A stretch of DNA of 64,000 nucleotides, from the NCBI GenBank assembly GCA_018714405.1, contig DVNM01000002.1, positions 65,243-129,242 of the forward strand. The letters are read 5' to 3'. This stretch comes from Scybalenecus merdavium. GTDB taxonomy: Bacteria > Bacillota > Clostridia > Oscillospirales > Acutalibacteraceae. The notes beneath the pieces were generated by a model, which was given only the letters and a program-made list of their open reading frames with translations, was not told the DNA's origin and made no database searches. The translations under genes and the position numbers were made by a program. Positions 42,975 through 52,128 of the stretch are shown here, one piece after another. Each line of letters begins with the position of its first letter. The first letter of the stretch is position 1.

Positions 42975-44318
42975 ATGTCTGTTCAATTCAATTCTAAATT
43001 CAGTGAGGCGGTCGTCTCTGCCCAGGACATAAAGGCAATGGAGCCGAAAGCAGTTGCGGCGCTGGAAACGCTGCACAATAAGAGCGGCGCCGGTTCGGAT
43101 TTTTTGGGCTGGGTCGATCTGCCTGAAAATTACGATAAAGAAGAGTTTGCCCGCATCAAAAAAGCAGCGGCATACATCCGTGAAAACTGCGATGTGCTGA
43201 TCGTTATCGGCATCGGCGGCTCATACCTTGGCGCGCGTGCCGTTATCGAAGCTCTGAAATCGCAAAACTACAACGCACTTGCCAAAGATACGCCGCAGAT
43301 CTACTTCATCGGCAATTCTCTGAGCCCGTCCATGATCACAGAATTAAAGGCAATCTGTGCCGGCAAAGATATCTGCATCAATGTGATCTCCAAAAGCGGC
43401 ACAACGACAGAGCCGGCGATCGCATTTCGTATTTTCCGCGATATGCTTTATGAAAAGTATTCAGAAGAGGAAGCGGCCAAACGCATTTTTTCCACGACCG
43501 ATAAGGCACGCGGTACGCTGAAAGAGCTTTCTGACGAAATGGGTTATGAAACGTTTGTTGTGCCGGATGATGTCGGCGGCCGTTATTCTGTGCTGACTGC
43601 AGTCGGTCTGCTGCCGATCGCCGTTGCCGGCATTGATATTGATGCGCTGATGGCCGGTGCGCGTGAGGCGCAAAAAGCCCTTTGTGACAAATCGGTCGAT
43701 ACGAACCCGGCGCTCAAATATGCCGCCGTGCGCAACTGTTTTTACGAAAAAGGCAAGCGCCTGGAGTGCTTTGTTTCTTACGAACCGTGCTTCACCATGA
43801 TGAACGAATGGCTCAAACAGCTCTTTGCCGAGAGCGAAGGCAAGGACGGCAAGGGGCTTTACCCGGTGTCCTGCATCTTCTCCACAGACCTGCATTCCGT
43901 CGGCCAGTATATTCAGGAGAGCGGCGCAAGCCTGATGTTCGAAACCGTCATTCGTTTCCGGAAAGGGCTCGATGATTTTATTATTGAAGAAGAGGCAACC
44001 AATGCAGACGGCCTGAATTTCCTGGCCGGAAAACCGATGAGCTTTGTAAACGAAAAAGCATTCCAGGGCACGCTGCTTGCTCATACGGCCGGCGGCGTCG
44101 GCAATCTGGTGCTGGAAGTGCCCGAGATCAGCGCTCATGAGATCGGTTATCTGATTTATTTCTTTGAAAAGACTTGCGCGATCTCCGGCTATATTCTCGG
44201 CATCAATCCGTTCAACCAGCCCGGTGTGGAAAGCTACAAGAAAAACATGTTTGCGCTTCTTGGCAAACCTGGTTACGAAAGTGCAAAAGAAAATCTTGAA
44301 AAGCAGCTTAATCTATGA
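42975..44318 (+). CDS. pgi: Glucose-6-phosphate isomerase
   Basis: A 447-residue glycolytic enzyme that interconverts glucose 6-phosphate and fructose 6-phosphate. Seen: IGIGGSYLGARAVIEAL, SKSGTTTEPAIAFRIFR and VGGRYSVLTAVGLLPIA (PGI signature), and EKTCAISGYILGINPFNQPGVESYK. The length matches the Gram-positive type. ATG 42975 follows AGAGGAAAAC; the upstream start at 42951 is not used. A weak promoter (TTGAAT, 17 bp, TAATAT) may lie near 42914-42942. Confidence 0.97.
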   Translation: MSVQFNSKFSEAVVSAQDIKAMEPKAVAALETLHNKSGAGSDFLGWVDLPENYDKEEFARIKKAAAYIRENCDVLIVIGIGGSYLGARAVIEALKSQNYNALAKDTPQIYFIGNSLSPSMITELKAICAGKDICINVISKSGTTTEPAIAFRIFRDMLYEKYSEEEAAKRIFSTTDKARGTLKELSDEMGYETFVVPDDVGGRYSVLTAVGLLPIAVAGIDIDALMAGAREAQKALCDKSVDTNPALKYAAVRNCFYEKGKRLECFVSYEPCFTMMNEWLKQLFAESEGKDGKGLYPVSCIFSTDLHSVGQYIQESGASLMFETVIRFRKGLDDFIIEEEATNADGLNFLAGKPMSFVNEKAFQGTLLAHTAGGVGNLVLEVPEISAHEIGYLIYFFEKTCAISGYILGINPFNQPGVESYKKNMFALLGKPGYESAKENLEKQLNL

Positions 44319-44366
44319 TATGATAATATTGAAAATAAAAATCTCTCAATCAATGGAGGAATATCA

Positions 44367-44783
44367 ATGATTAAACTCATTATCGGCAATAAGGGATCTG
44401 GGAAAACAAAAAAACTCATCGATCTTGTAAATTCCTGTGTGGAAACTTCCAGCGGCAACGTGGTTTGCATTGAAAACGAACCGAAGCTGACTTACGACAT
44501 TTCCTCAAAGGCACGTCTTCTTGAAACCGAAAGCTATAATATCAAAGGCCATAAGGCATTTTATGGTTTTCTGGCCGGTATTTGTGCCGGCAATTACGAC
44601 GTGACCGAGATCCTGGTTGACGCCACTTTCAAAATTGTCGGGAGAGATTATGATAAGCTGCCGCAGTTTTTCGAAATGCTTTCCGAGCTTTCCGAAGCGA
44701 CAGACGTATGTTTTTATTTCACCATTTCCTGCGACAAGGAAGATCTTCCCGTCGAAATCTTCGATTACTGCGAAGAACTTTAA
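44367..44783 (+). CDS. Small P-loop protein, unknown
   Basis: A 138-residue protein with an N-terminal Walker A, LIIGNKGSGKTKKLIDLV, but no clear Walker B. A later strand, VCFYFTISCD, and an acidic end are seen. Similar short proteins occur next to pgi in clostridia but I cannot name a function. The site TGGAGGAAT precedes ATG 44367. A terminator follows. Confidence 0.75.
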   Translation: MIKLIIGNKGSGKTKKLIDLVNSCVETSSGNVVCIENEPKLTYDISSKARLLETESYNIKGHKAFYGFLAGICAGNYDVTEILVDATFKIVGRDYDKLPQFFEMLSELSEATDVCFYFTISCDKEDLPVEIFDYCEEL

Positions 44784-44799
44784 ATCCATAATTTTTAAG

Positions 44800-44826
44800 A
44801 AGAGGGCTTTTTGCCCTCTTTTTTAT
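44800..44826 (+). terminator. Terminator after the P-loop gene
   Basis: AAGAGGGC pairs with GCCCTCTT across T5 and is followed by TTTTTT. Confidence 0.88.
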
Positions 44827-44834
44827 TTTTTCTC

Positions 44835-44863
44835 TTGACAAAGTGGCTTTCTATATATATAAT
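44835..44863 (+). promoter_or_regulatory. Perfect consensus promoter for DUF177-rpmF
   Basis: TTGACA, 17 bp, TATAAT, both perfect. The start would be near 44870, which excludes the GTG at 44871 as start codon and supports ATG 44889. Confidence 0.93.
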
Positions 44864-44888
44864 ACTTTAAGTGCAGCGAGGTGGTTGT

Positions 44889-45389
44889 ATGGTGATCGAC
44901 CTTACAAATTTATTCAACGGTGCCGACGAGGTCATACCCGTTGATTACGCATTCAACATTTCTGATTTGATTTTTGATACATACAATCCGCTGAAAGAGC
45001 CGGTACATGTAAACGGCCGCTTTTATCAGGAGGCCGGCGTTGTACAGTGCGCGCTTAATGTACAGTTTGTTTTCGACGGTTATTGCGACCGCTGCGCCGA
45101 ACCGGTGCATAAGCTGTATCACTTCCCGGTGCAGAAAGTTTTTGTAACACATCTTGACAACGGCGATGATTTTGAAGACTACATTGTTACCGGCAGTGCC
45201 GGCATAGATTTGGACGTATTTATCCGCGAAGAGATCCTTTTGTTCTTACCAAGCAAAATTTTGTGCCGGGAAGACTGCAAAGGTCTCTGCCCGAAATGCG
45301 GCAAAAACTTAAATGAAGGCAGTTGCGATTGCAAGAAAGATATAGACCCCCGTATGGAGGCGCTTTTGCAGCTGCTGGATGAAGAATAA
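44889..45389 (+). CDS. DUF177 (YceD-type) protein
   Basis: A 166-residue protein of the DUF177 family, linked in bacteria and plants to 23S rRNA accumulation and always placed before rpmF. Seen: FDGYCDRCAEPVHKLYHFPVQKVFV and a C-terminal cysteine cluster, CREDCKGLCPKCGKNLNEGSCDC, likely a zinc site. ATG 44889 follows GCGAGGTGG. The pair is driven by a perfect consensus promoter, as expected for a ribosome gene. Confidence 0.92.
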   Translation: MVIDLTNLFNGADEVIPVDYAFNISDLIFDTYNPLKEPVHVNGRFYQEAGVVQCALNVQFVFDGYCDRCAEPVHKLYHFPVQKVFVTHLDNGDDFEDYIVTGSAGIDLDVFIREEILLFLPSKILCREDCKGLCPKCGKNLNEGSCDCKKDIDPRMEALLQLLDEE

Positions 45390-45422
45390 ACGACCACTGA
45401 ACTTTATAAGGAGGAAATAAAA

Positions 45423-45605
45423 ATGGCAGTACCGAAGAGAAGAACTTCCAAAACAAGAAAAAATAAAAGAAGATCCAGCGTGTGGAAGCTGGATGCCCCC
45501 ACGCTTGTAAAGTGCCCGAACTGCTCTGCTTACACTGTGCCTCACAGAGTTTGCAGCAACTGCGGCCATTACAACGGCAAAGCCGTTATTGTTAAGGAAG
45601 CATAA
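45423..45605 (+). CDS. rpmF: 50S ribosomal protein L32
   Basis: A 60-residue ribosomal protein: MAVPKRRTSKTRKNKRRSS and a zinc ribbon with CPNCSAYTVPHRVCSNCGHYNG (two CxxC pairs, the zinc-binding form). AAGGAGG precedes ATG 45423, and a strong terminator follows. Confidence 0.98.
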   Translation: MAVPKRRTSKTRKNKRRSSVWKLDAPTLVKCPNCSAYTVPHRVCSNCGHYNGKAVIVKEA

Positions 45606-45617
45606 TTACGAAATAGA

Positions 45618-45645
45618 AAGGCGGGCGTTCGGCCCGCCTTTTTTC
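45618..45645 (+). terminator. Terminator after rpmF
   Basis: A perfect 9-bp stem, AAGGCGGGC/GCCCGCCTT, with a 5-nt loop and T6. Confidence 0.92.
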
Positions 45646-45661
45646 CGGTATGGAGTGAACT

Positions 45662-46993
45662 ATGAGCGTTGCGATCCAAGCGGTGGAGTCCGGCTCTGTC
45701 TGTGCAAAAAAGGGTATTTTGCCCGGTGATACACTGCTTTCCATCAACGGCCATGAAATCGGAGATTTTTTAGATTACCGTTTTTATATGGCCGAGACGA
45801 AGTTGCGCCTTGTTTTTGCGCAGGGCGGCAAATTTAAAGTGATTACCGTCTACAAAGATGAGGCGCAGGACATTGGCCTGCAGTTCGACAATTACCTGAT
45901 GAGCCGCCAGCAAAGCTGCAAAAATAAATGTATTTTCTGTTTTATTGATCAGCTTCCGAAAGGGCTGCGGCAGTCGCTGTATTTTAAAGACGATGACTCG
46001 CGCCTTTCCTTTTTATTCGGCAACTATATCACGCTTACAAATTTGAGCGAGCACGATGTGCAGCGCATTATCGACATGCACATCAGCCCTATTAATATTT
46101 CGGTGCACACCACCAATCCGCAGCTGCGCGTGCAGATGATGAAAAACCCGAATGCAGCAAAGAGCCTGGAGCTGATCGGCCGCTTTGCAGATGCCGGTAT
46201 CAAGATCAATACCCAGCTGGTTTTGTGCCCCGGCATCAACGACGGCGCTGAGCTGCAAAAAACGATGGAAGACCTGGCCGCGTATTACCCGAGTGTGCAG
46301 ATGATCGCCGCCGTACCGCTCGGGGTGACCAAGTTCCGCGAGAATCTGCCCAAGCTGCAAACGTATACAAAAGAAACGGCGGCGGCAGTACTGGACCTGA
46401 TCGAAACCTTCGGCGATCATTTTAAGAAAAAGCACGGCGTTCGTTTTGCCTTCGCTGCCGATGAATTTTATATAAAAGCCGGCCGGCCGATACCGGATGC
46501 CGCATATTATGAAGATTTTGAACAGCTGGAGAACGGTGTTGGCATGTGCGCGTTGCTGAAACAGGAATTTTCAGACGCACTGCTTGCTGAACCGGCGTGT
46601 GATGTTGCTGGTAAAAAAACGATCGCCTGCGGAACGGCTGTTTATCCGCTGATCCGTTCCCTGGCCGATGCTGCGCAGGCAAAGTTTCCCGGTCTGGAAC
46701 TACAGGTCGTGCCGGTTGAAAACCGCTTTTTCGGCGAAACGATCACCGTGACCGGTCTGCTGACCGGTCGCGATCTGATCGAACAGCTTAATACGCTGGA
46801 GCTTGGCCAGGCACTGATATTGTCTGCATCTATGCTGCGCAGTGAAATGGATCTGTTTTTAGACGACACAACGCCGCAGCAGCTGGCAGACGCACTGCAT
46901 ATTCCGGTTATTTTTACGGAAAATAACGGCGCAGAACTGCTGCGCGCGATCATCACAGGGGAGGGAAAGCTGATATGTCAAAACCAGTCGTAG
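45662..46993 (+). CDS. DUF512 radical SAM-like protein with PDZ domain
   Basis: A 443-residue protein. Residues 1-60 form a PDZ-like domain (KGILPGDTLLSINGHEI). A CxxxCxxC motif follows, SCKNKCIFCFIDQLPKGLR, near residue 85, as in radical SAM proteins, and then the DUF512 region (residues about 220-440). The family is widespread in Clostridia and usually sits before der; its reaction is unknown. It overlaps the der start by 19 bases. Confidence 0.88.
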   Translation: MSVAIQAVESGSVCAKKGILPGDTLLSINGHEIGDFLDYRFYMAETKLRLVFAQGGKFKVITVYKDEAQDIGLQFDNYLMSRQQSCKNKCIFCFIDQLPKGLRQSLYFKDDDSRLSFLFGNYITLTNLSEHDVQRIIDMHISPINISVHTTNPQLRVQMMKNPNAAKSLELIGRFADAGIKINTQLVLCPGINDGAELQKTMEDLAAYYPSVQMIAAVPLGVTKFRENLPKLQTYTKETAAAVLDLIETFGDHFKKKHGVRFAFAADEFYIKAGRPIPDAAYYEDFEQLENGVGMCALLKQEFSDALLAEPACDVAGKKTIACGTAVYPLIRSLADAAQAKFPGLELQVVPVENRFFGETITVTGLLTGRDLIEQLNTLELGQALILSASMLRSEMDLFLDDTTPQQLADALHIPVIFTENNGAELLRAIITGEGKLICQNQS

Positions 46994-48309
46994 CCATTGT
47001 GGGCAGGCCGAATGTCGGCAAGTCTACGCTGTTCAATAAGCTGGTCGGCCGGCGTATGTCCATTGTAGACGATACGCCCGGCGTCACGCGCGACCGTATT
47101 TACGGCGACTGCGAGTGGCTCGGCCATACCTTTTTGCTGGTGGATACCGGTGGTATCGAACCGAACACGACCGATACGATTTTGGCACAGATGCGTACAC
47201 AGGCCGAGGTGGCGATCGATACGGCCGATGCTATCATTTTTGTCACGGATCTGAAAAGCGGCGTTGTGGCCACCGACCACGAGGTAGCCTCTATGCTGCA
47301 AAAAAGCGGCAAGCCGGTCATTTTGTGTGTTAACAAGTGCGACTCGATTGGCGAGCCTGACCCCGCATTTTATGAATTTTATAACCTTGGCCTCGGCGAC
47401 CCGTTTCCGGTCTCTGCTGCCCACGGCCACGGCACCGGCGATTTGCTGGATGAAGTGCTGAAATATCTGCCGGAATCCTCCGAAGAAGAGGAAGAGGACG
47501 ACGCGATCCGTGTAGCTGTGATCGGCAAGCCGAACGCCGGCAAATCCTCGCTTATCAACCGTATCTGCGGCCAGGAGCGGGTGATCGTATCCGATATTGC
47601 CGGTACCACGCGTGATTCGATCGACACAGAAGTGGAAAATGAGGACGGCCGGTTCGTATTCATTGATACGGCCGGCATACGCCGCCGCAGCCGCGTTTCG
47701 GATTCTATAGAGAAATATTCCATCATCCGCGCCAAAATGGCCGTGGAGCGCGCCACAGTCTGCGTCATCATGATCGACGCAACGGAGGGCTTTACAGAGC
47801 AGGATTCCAAGGTGGCCGGCATCGCCTGCGAAAACGGCAAAGCGTGTATCATCGCCGTTAATAAATGGGACGCCGTTGAAAAAGACGGAAAAACGATGGA
47901 TACATTCCGACGGGAACTGATGCAGGATTTCAGCTTCATGAGCTATGCACCCATCATCTTTATTTCTGCAAAAACCGGGCAACGTATCGACCGGCTGATG
48001 AAGCTGATCAAGTTTGTTGACGACCAGAATTCCATCCGCATTTCCACCGGCAATCTGAACACCATTCTGGCGCACGCCACAGCGCGCGTGCAGCCGCCGA
48101 CCGATAAGGGACGCCGACTGAAGATCTATTACATGACGCAGGCATCCACGCGGCCGCCGACATTTGTCTGCTTTGTTAACAATGCAGAGTTGTTTCACTT
48201 TTCTTACCAGCGTTATTTGGAAAACCAGATCCGTGAAGTATTTGGACTTGAAGGCACGCCGGTCAAATTTGTGATCCGTGAGCGTTCAGAAGGGAAGAAC
48301 AAACGATGA
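46975..48309 (+). CDS. der: Ribosome-assembly GTPase Der (EngA)
   Basis: A 444-residue protein with two tandem GTPase domains, GRPNVGKSTLFN (residue 8 on) and GKPNAGKSSLIN (about residue 183), each with DTPG or DTAG and NKWD/NKCD motifs, followed by a KH-like domain (residues about 350-444). It acts in 50S subunit assembly. The ATG follows GGGAGGGAAAG inside the DUF512 gene end, and plsY overlaps its stop. Confidence 0.97.
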   Translation: MSKPVVAIVGRPNVGKSTLFNKLVGRRMSIVDDTPGVTRDRIYGDCEWLGHTFLLVDTGGIEPNTTDTILAQMRTQAEVAIDTADAIIFVTDLKSGVVATDHEVASMLQKSGKPVILCVNKCDSIGEPDPAFYEFYNLGLGDPFPVSAAHGHGTGDLLDEVLKYLPESSEEEEEDDAIRVAVIGKPNAGKSSLINRICGQERVIVSDIAGTTRDSIDTEVENEDGRFVFIDTAGIRRRSRVSDSIEKYSIIRAKMAVERATVCVIMIDATEGFTEQDSKVAGIACENGKACIIAVNKWDAVEKDGKTMDTFRRELMQDFSFMSYAPIIFISAKTGQRIDRLMKLIKFVDDQNSIRISTGNLNTILAHATARVQPPTDKGRRLKIYYMTQASTRPPTFVCFVNNAELFHFSYQRYLENQIREVFGLEGTPVKFVIRERSEGKNKR

Positions 48310-48959
48310 ACACTGGACTGATCCTGCAGGCTGTATGTGTGGCTGTTATCTCTTATCTGCTTGGCAGCGTAAACTTTTCCATCCTTTTGAGCCGCCGTTT
48401 AGAAAAACACGATATTCGTGAATCCGGCAGCGGCAACGCCGGCTCTACCAATATGCTGCGTACTTACGGCAAAAAGTATGCCGCGCTGACGATGCTGGGC
48501 GATATGCTGAAAGTGGCGGTCGCCATCGGCATTGCCGTGCTGATATTCGGGCAGGCGCTTTTTCAGGAAAACAGTGCGCTTATCAAGTCTTTTGCAGGTT
48601 TTTTCTGTGTGCTTGGCCACATTTTTCCCGTCTATTTTAAATTCAAAGGCGGCAAGGGCGTGGCAACAGCCGGTGGTATGGTGCTTTTGATCGACTGGCG
48701 TATCGGTCTGATCCTTTTGGCTATATTTATCATTACAGTGGCGATCACGCGCTGGGTATCGCTTGGTTCCATTATTATGGCTGTGCTCTACCCGGTTTTG
48801 ACTTACGCATTTCACCGCAGCTGGCTGCTTACACTGATCGCTGTGCTGTTTGCCGTTATCGTCATAGCCAAACATGCTGAAAATATTCGCCGCATATTCA
48901 GGGGCACTGAAAATAAAATTTCTTTCTCCAAGTCCGGTAAAGAAAATGACAAAAAGTAA
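48306..48959 (+). CDS. plsY: Glycerol-3-phosphate acyltransferase PlsY
   Basis: A 217-residue integral membrane enzyme that transfers an acyl group from acyl-phosphate to glycerol 3-phosphate in phospholipid synthesis. Seen: YLLGSVNFSILLSR, ESGSGNAGSTNMLRTYG and KFKGGKGVATAGG, the three conserved loops, and about five membrane segments. The start overlaps der as ATGA. A perfect terminator follows. Confidence 0.96.
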   Translation: MNTGLILQAVCVAVISYLLGSVNFSILLSRRLEKHDIRESGSGNAGSTNMLRTYGKKYAALTMLGDMLKVAVAIGIAVLIFGQALFQENSALIKSFAGFFCVLGHIFPVYFKFKGGKGVATAGGMVLLIDWRIGLILLAIFIITVAITRWVSLGSIIMAVLYPVLTYAFHRSWLLTLIAVLFAVIVIAKHAENIRRIFRGTENKISFSKSGKENDKK

Positions 48960-48985
48960 AGAGCCGCGTCTGCGGCTCTTTTTTA
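48958..48985 (+). terminator. Terminator after plsY
   Basis: A perfect 10-bp stem, AAAGAGCCGC/GCGGCTCTTT, with loop GTCT and T-tract. It lies against the stop codon of plsY and faces the convergent dehydrogenase gene. Confidence 0.9.
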
Positions 48986-48992
48986 CAGCGAT

Positions 48993-49952
48993 TTATGGAT
49001 TTACCACATTTTGCGGCGCACCGTTTAAATAGCATTCTATGTTCTTTACTAAAATGTCGATCAAACGCCTGCGCGTTTCTACAGCCGCCCAGGCAATATG
49101 CGGCGTAATGTAACAATTTTTTGCGCTCAGCAGTGGATTTTTCGGGTCGCTCGGTTCTTTTTTCAGCACGTCCAGGCCGGCTGCGGCGATACGGCCGCTG
49201 TTCAAAGCATCAGCCAAAGCCTGTTCATCCACGACCGGTCCGCGCGAAGTGTTGATCAGAATCGCGCTTTTTTTCATTTTAGCAATGTTTTGCGCATTGA
49301 TCAGGTTTTCTGTTTCCGGTGTCAGCGGGCAGTGGCAAGTGATGATGTCCGCCGTGCGCAGCAGTTCATCCAGTTCCACAAAGCGCAGAGTCTGCAGTGC
49401 GCCTTTTTCTTTTGGGCGCGGTGCGTAGGCGAGCACCTGCATGCCGAATGCTTCGGCGATCTCTGCCACACGGCGGCCGATGCTGCCAAAGCCGATAATA
49501 CCGATCGATTTGCCACGCAGTTCAAATATCTGCGTTTTTGTAAAGCAGAAGTCAGGGCAGCTGCTCCACTCGCCGTCTTTTACGGCGCGGTCGTGCAGGG
49601 TAACGCCGTCTGCAATTTCCAGGATAAAAGCAAAAACCAGCTGCGCAACACCGTCTGTAGAGTAAGAGGGAATGTTGCACACGGTAATGCCTTTTTCTTT
49701 GGCGGCCTGGCAATCGATTACATTGTAGCCAGTGGACTGCAGACCAATGTATTTCAGTTTTGGCAGCTGGTCCAATATCTGTTTGGTAATTACGGTTTTG
49801 TTGACCAACAGAATTTCGGCGTCTTTTGCGCGCAGCACGATTTCTTCAGGTGCTGTGCGTGCATAGGTGGTAAGCGTTCCGAATTTTTCCAGTGCTTTCC
49901 AGGAAAGATCGCCCGGGTTGGTCGTATATGCGTCTAAATTTACGATCTGCAT
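48993..49952 (-). CDS. D-2-hydroxyacid dehydrogenase
   Basis: A 319-residue NAD-dependent dehydrogenase of the glycerate/phosphoglycerate group. Seen: IGLQSTGYNVIDC, SYSTDGVAQLVFAFILE, the Rossmann motif GKSIGIIGFGSIGRRVAEIA, INTSRGPVVDEQAL (catalytic Arg) and TPHIAWAAVETR (His/Glu-type end). ATG 49952 follows AGGGAG at 8 bases; the GTG three codons earlier is too close. Substrate may be hydroxypyruvate or another 2-ketoacid. Confidence 0.9.
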   Translation of the reverse strand: MQIVNLDAYTTNPGDLSWKALEKFGTLTTYARTAPEEIVLRAKDAEILLVNKTVITKQILDQLPKLKYIGLQSTGYNVIDCQAAKEKGITVCNIPSYSTDGVAQLVFAFILEIADGVTLHDRAVKDGEWSSCPDFCFTKTQIFELRGKSIGIIGFGSIGRRVAEIAEAFGMQVLAYAPRPKEKGALQTLRFVELDELLRTADIITCHCPLTPETENLINAQNIAKMKKSAILINTSRGPVVDEQALADALNSGRIAAAGLDVLKKEPSDPKNPLLSAKNCYITPHIAWAAVETRRRLIDILVKNIECYLNGAPQNVVNP

Positions 49953-50008
49953 CTGTATCACTCCCTGGTTTGATTATAGCTTTTTCAAAATAAAAAAGCA
50001 ATAAATTG

Positions 50009-50037
50009 TTGTGCGGCGCCGGATATTCCAGTATAAT
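50009..50037 (+). promoter_or_regulatory. Promoter for cwlD, with an overlapping sigma-E-like site
   Basis: TTGTGC, 17 bp, perfect TATAAT. An alternative sigma-E-like pair, GGATATT (50021-50027), 15 bp, CATATAAT (50043-50050), overlaps it, but its start would truncate the ribosome binding site. Confidence 0.5.
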
Positions 50038-50064
50038 AAAGGCATATAATGATTTGGTGATTCC

Positions 50065-50766
50065 ATGAAGAAAGCCAAAATCATTTTGCTGGTCGTTGTG
50101 TTTACGTTTGTAGCGTGTCTGAGCATGAATTACGGCCTGGAACACGCCTCCATGACTTCTGACACGGTTCTGCACAGCTATTATACGATCGTGATCGACG
50201 CCGGGCACGGCGGCCGTGACGCCGGCACTGTAGCGGCGGACGGTACGCTGGAAAAGGACATTAATCTTTCCATAGCGCTTGCGCTTTATGACTTTGTGCG
50301 TGTGCTTGGCCTGCAGAGCGTGATGCTGCGCGATACAGACGAACAGGTCTATGACCCGGACGAAAGCCGGGATCATTCTGATTTGTATACGCGCCTGGAA
50401 AGGATCAATGCGGTCGAAAATGCAGCGCTCGTTTCGATCCACCAAAATCACTTTACCGATGAAAGCGAGTGGGGGCTGCAGGTTTTTTATTCGCCGAATG
50501 ACGAGGAAAGCCCGCTCCTGGCCGATTCCATCCAGCTGCTCAACCAGAAATTCCTGCAAAGCGGCAACACGCGTGTTACAAAAAAGAGCGACGACAGTTA
50601 CTATATCCTTTACCGCGCCGAAGCGCCGTCTGTTATGGTGGAGTGCGGTTTTATGAGCAACTATGCTGAAAACAATCATTTAAAAGACCCGCGTTACCAG
50701 CGGTTGCTGGCTTGTGTGATCGGTGTCGGAATTTTAGAATGGGGCGTTCAAATTGGCGAAAAATAA
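50065..50766 (+). CDS. cwlD: Germination-specific N-acetylmuramoyl-L-alanine amidase
   Basis: A 233-residue exported amidase_3 enzyme. Seen: an N-terminal membrane/signal segment (residues 5-20), TIVIDAGHGGRDAGTVAADG with a zinc-ligand His, SIHQNHF and SVMVECGFMSNYAEN (catalytic Glu). CwlD strips peptides from spore peptidoglycan to make muramic-delta-lactam. It overlaps radA by 14 bases. The sporulation role is supported by the other spore genes in the window; a vegetative amidase is the alternative. Confidence 0.85.
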   Translation: MKKAKIILLVVVFTFVACLSMNYGLEHASMTSDTVLHSYYTIVIDAGHGGRDAGTVAADGTLEKDINLSIALALYDFVRVLGLQSVMLRDTDEQVYDPDESRDHSDLYTRLERINAVENAALVSIHQNHFTDESEWGLQVFYSPNDEESPLLADSIQLLNQKFLQSGNTRVTKKSDDSYYILYRAEAPSVMVECGFMSNYAENNHLKDPRYQRLLACVIGVGILEWGVQIGEK

Positions 50767-52111
50767 AAGCATTTATGTGTGCCGTGCCTGCGGCTATGAA
50801 AGCGTTAAGTGGCTCGGCAGGTGCCCGTCCTGCGGCGAATGGAACACATTTGAAGAGACGGTAAAAAGCGAAGCAAAGCCGTCTGTGGTCGCGCTGACGG
50901 GCGAATCGGTCCAGCGTTTAAGCGACATCTCGGGCGAGCAGAATGTGCGTATATCGACCGGTATCCGTGAATTTGACCGTGTGCTCGGCGGCGGTATCGT
51001 CGGCGGCAGTATTTCCCTTTTAAGCGGCGATCCCGGCATCGGAAAATCCACCATTTTGCTGCAGATGTGCGAAACACTCGGCAGTCAGGAAAAAATCCTG
51101 TACGTCAGCGGGGAAGAGTCAGCGCACCAGATCAAACTGCGTGCTGACCGCCTTGGCGTACATACGGACAAGCTCTACATCTATGCGCAAAACGATGTTT
51201 CGTCGATCATTCAGGCCATTCAGTCTGAAAAGCCTGCCGTGGTGATCATTGACTCCATTCAAACGATGGTTTACGACCAGGTGGCGTCTTCAGCCGGCAG
51301 TGTTACGCAGGTGCGCGAATCGACCAATTTGTTTATGCACACAGCCAAGAGCCTTTCGATCCCGATTTTTATCGTCGGCCATGTCAACAAAGACGGTGCC
51401 ATCGCAGGGCCGAAAGTTCTGGAACACATTGTAGACACAGTGCTTTACTTTGAAGGCGAGCGCAACCACGCTTACCGTATTTTGCGCGCGGTAAAAAACC
51501 GCTTTGGTTCTACCAACGAAATAGGTGTGTTTGAGATGGGGGAGCATGGCCTGAAAGAAGTGGAAAACCCTTCGCTCATGATGATTTCCGGCCGGCCGAA
51601 AAACACAAGCGGCACCTGTGTGGCCTGCGTCATGGAGGGTTCACGTCCGATTCTGGCGGAGGTACAGGGGTTGGTGGCCGCCACCGGCTTTGGAACACCG
51701 CGGCGTATGAGCACCGGCTTTGACTATAACCGCATGAACATGCTGATCGCCGTTTTGGAAAAACGCGCCGGTTATTTCTTTAACAATACCGACTGCTACA
51801 TAAATGTCGTTGGCGGATTATATCTGGACGAGCCGGCCGTTGATTTAACGGTTGCTTTGGCGCTTGTTTCTTCGCTGAAAGACCAGGTCGTAAATGATAA
51901 ACTTATCGCATTCGGCGAAATCGGCCTGGCTGGAGAGATACGCGCCGTACACAACTGTGAACAGCGTGTGCACGAGGCGGTGCGCCTTGGCTTTGAGCAC
52001 TGCGTCATTCCGTTTCATAACTATAAATCCCTGTCTTCTGAACTGAAAAAACAGGCCGATCTGATCCCGGTGCGCACTATTCGTGATGCTTTTGCCGCTT
52101 CTGTTGAGTGA
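50753..52111 (+). CDS. radA: DNA repair protein RadA (Sms)
   Basis: A 452-residue RecA-like ATPase that speeds branch migration in recombination. Seen: the zinc finger CRACGYESVKWLGRCPSCG, Walker A LLSGDPGIGKSTIL, the RadA motif VKNRFGSTNEIG, and a C-terminal Lon-like domain (GGLYLDEPAVDLTVALAL). The start is TTG 50753, inside the cwlD end. Confidence 0.96.
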   Translation: MAKNKSIYVCRACGYESVKWLGRCPSCGEWNTFEETVKSEAKPSVVALTGESVQRLSDISGEQNVRISTGIREFDRVLGGGIVGGSISLLSGDPGIGKSTILLQMCETLGSQEKILYVSGEESAHQIKLRADRLGVHTDKLYIYAQNDVSSIIQAIQSEKPAVVIIDSIQTMVYDQVASSAGSVTQVRESTNLFMHTAKSLSIPIFIVGHVNKDGAIAGPKVLEHIVDTVLYFEGERNHAYRILRAVKNRFGSTNEIGVFEMGEHGLKEVENPSLMMISGRPKNTSGTCVACVMEGSRPILAEVQGLVAATGFGTPRRMSTGFDYNRMNMLIAVLEKRAGYFFNNTDCYINVVGGLYLDEPAVDLTVALALVSSLKDQVVNDKLIAFGEIGLAGEIRAVHNCEQRVHEAVRLGFEHCVIPFHNYKSLSSELKKQADLIPVRTIRDAFAASVE

Positions 52112-52128
52112 CTGTAAGGGCTGTAAAT

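Noticed and set aside
46978..48198. 406-codon minus-strand frame across der
   Set aside because: Shadow of der; no motifs, and the plus-strand gene has two complete GTPase domains.
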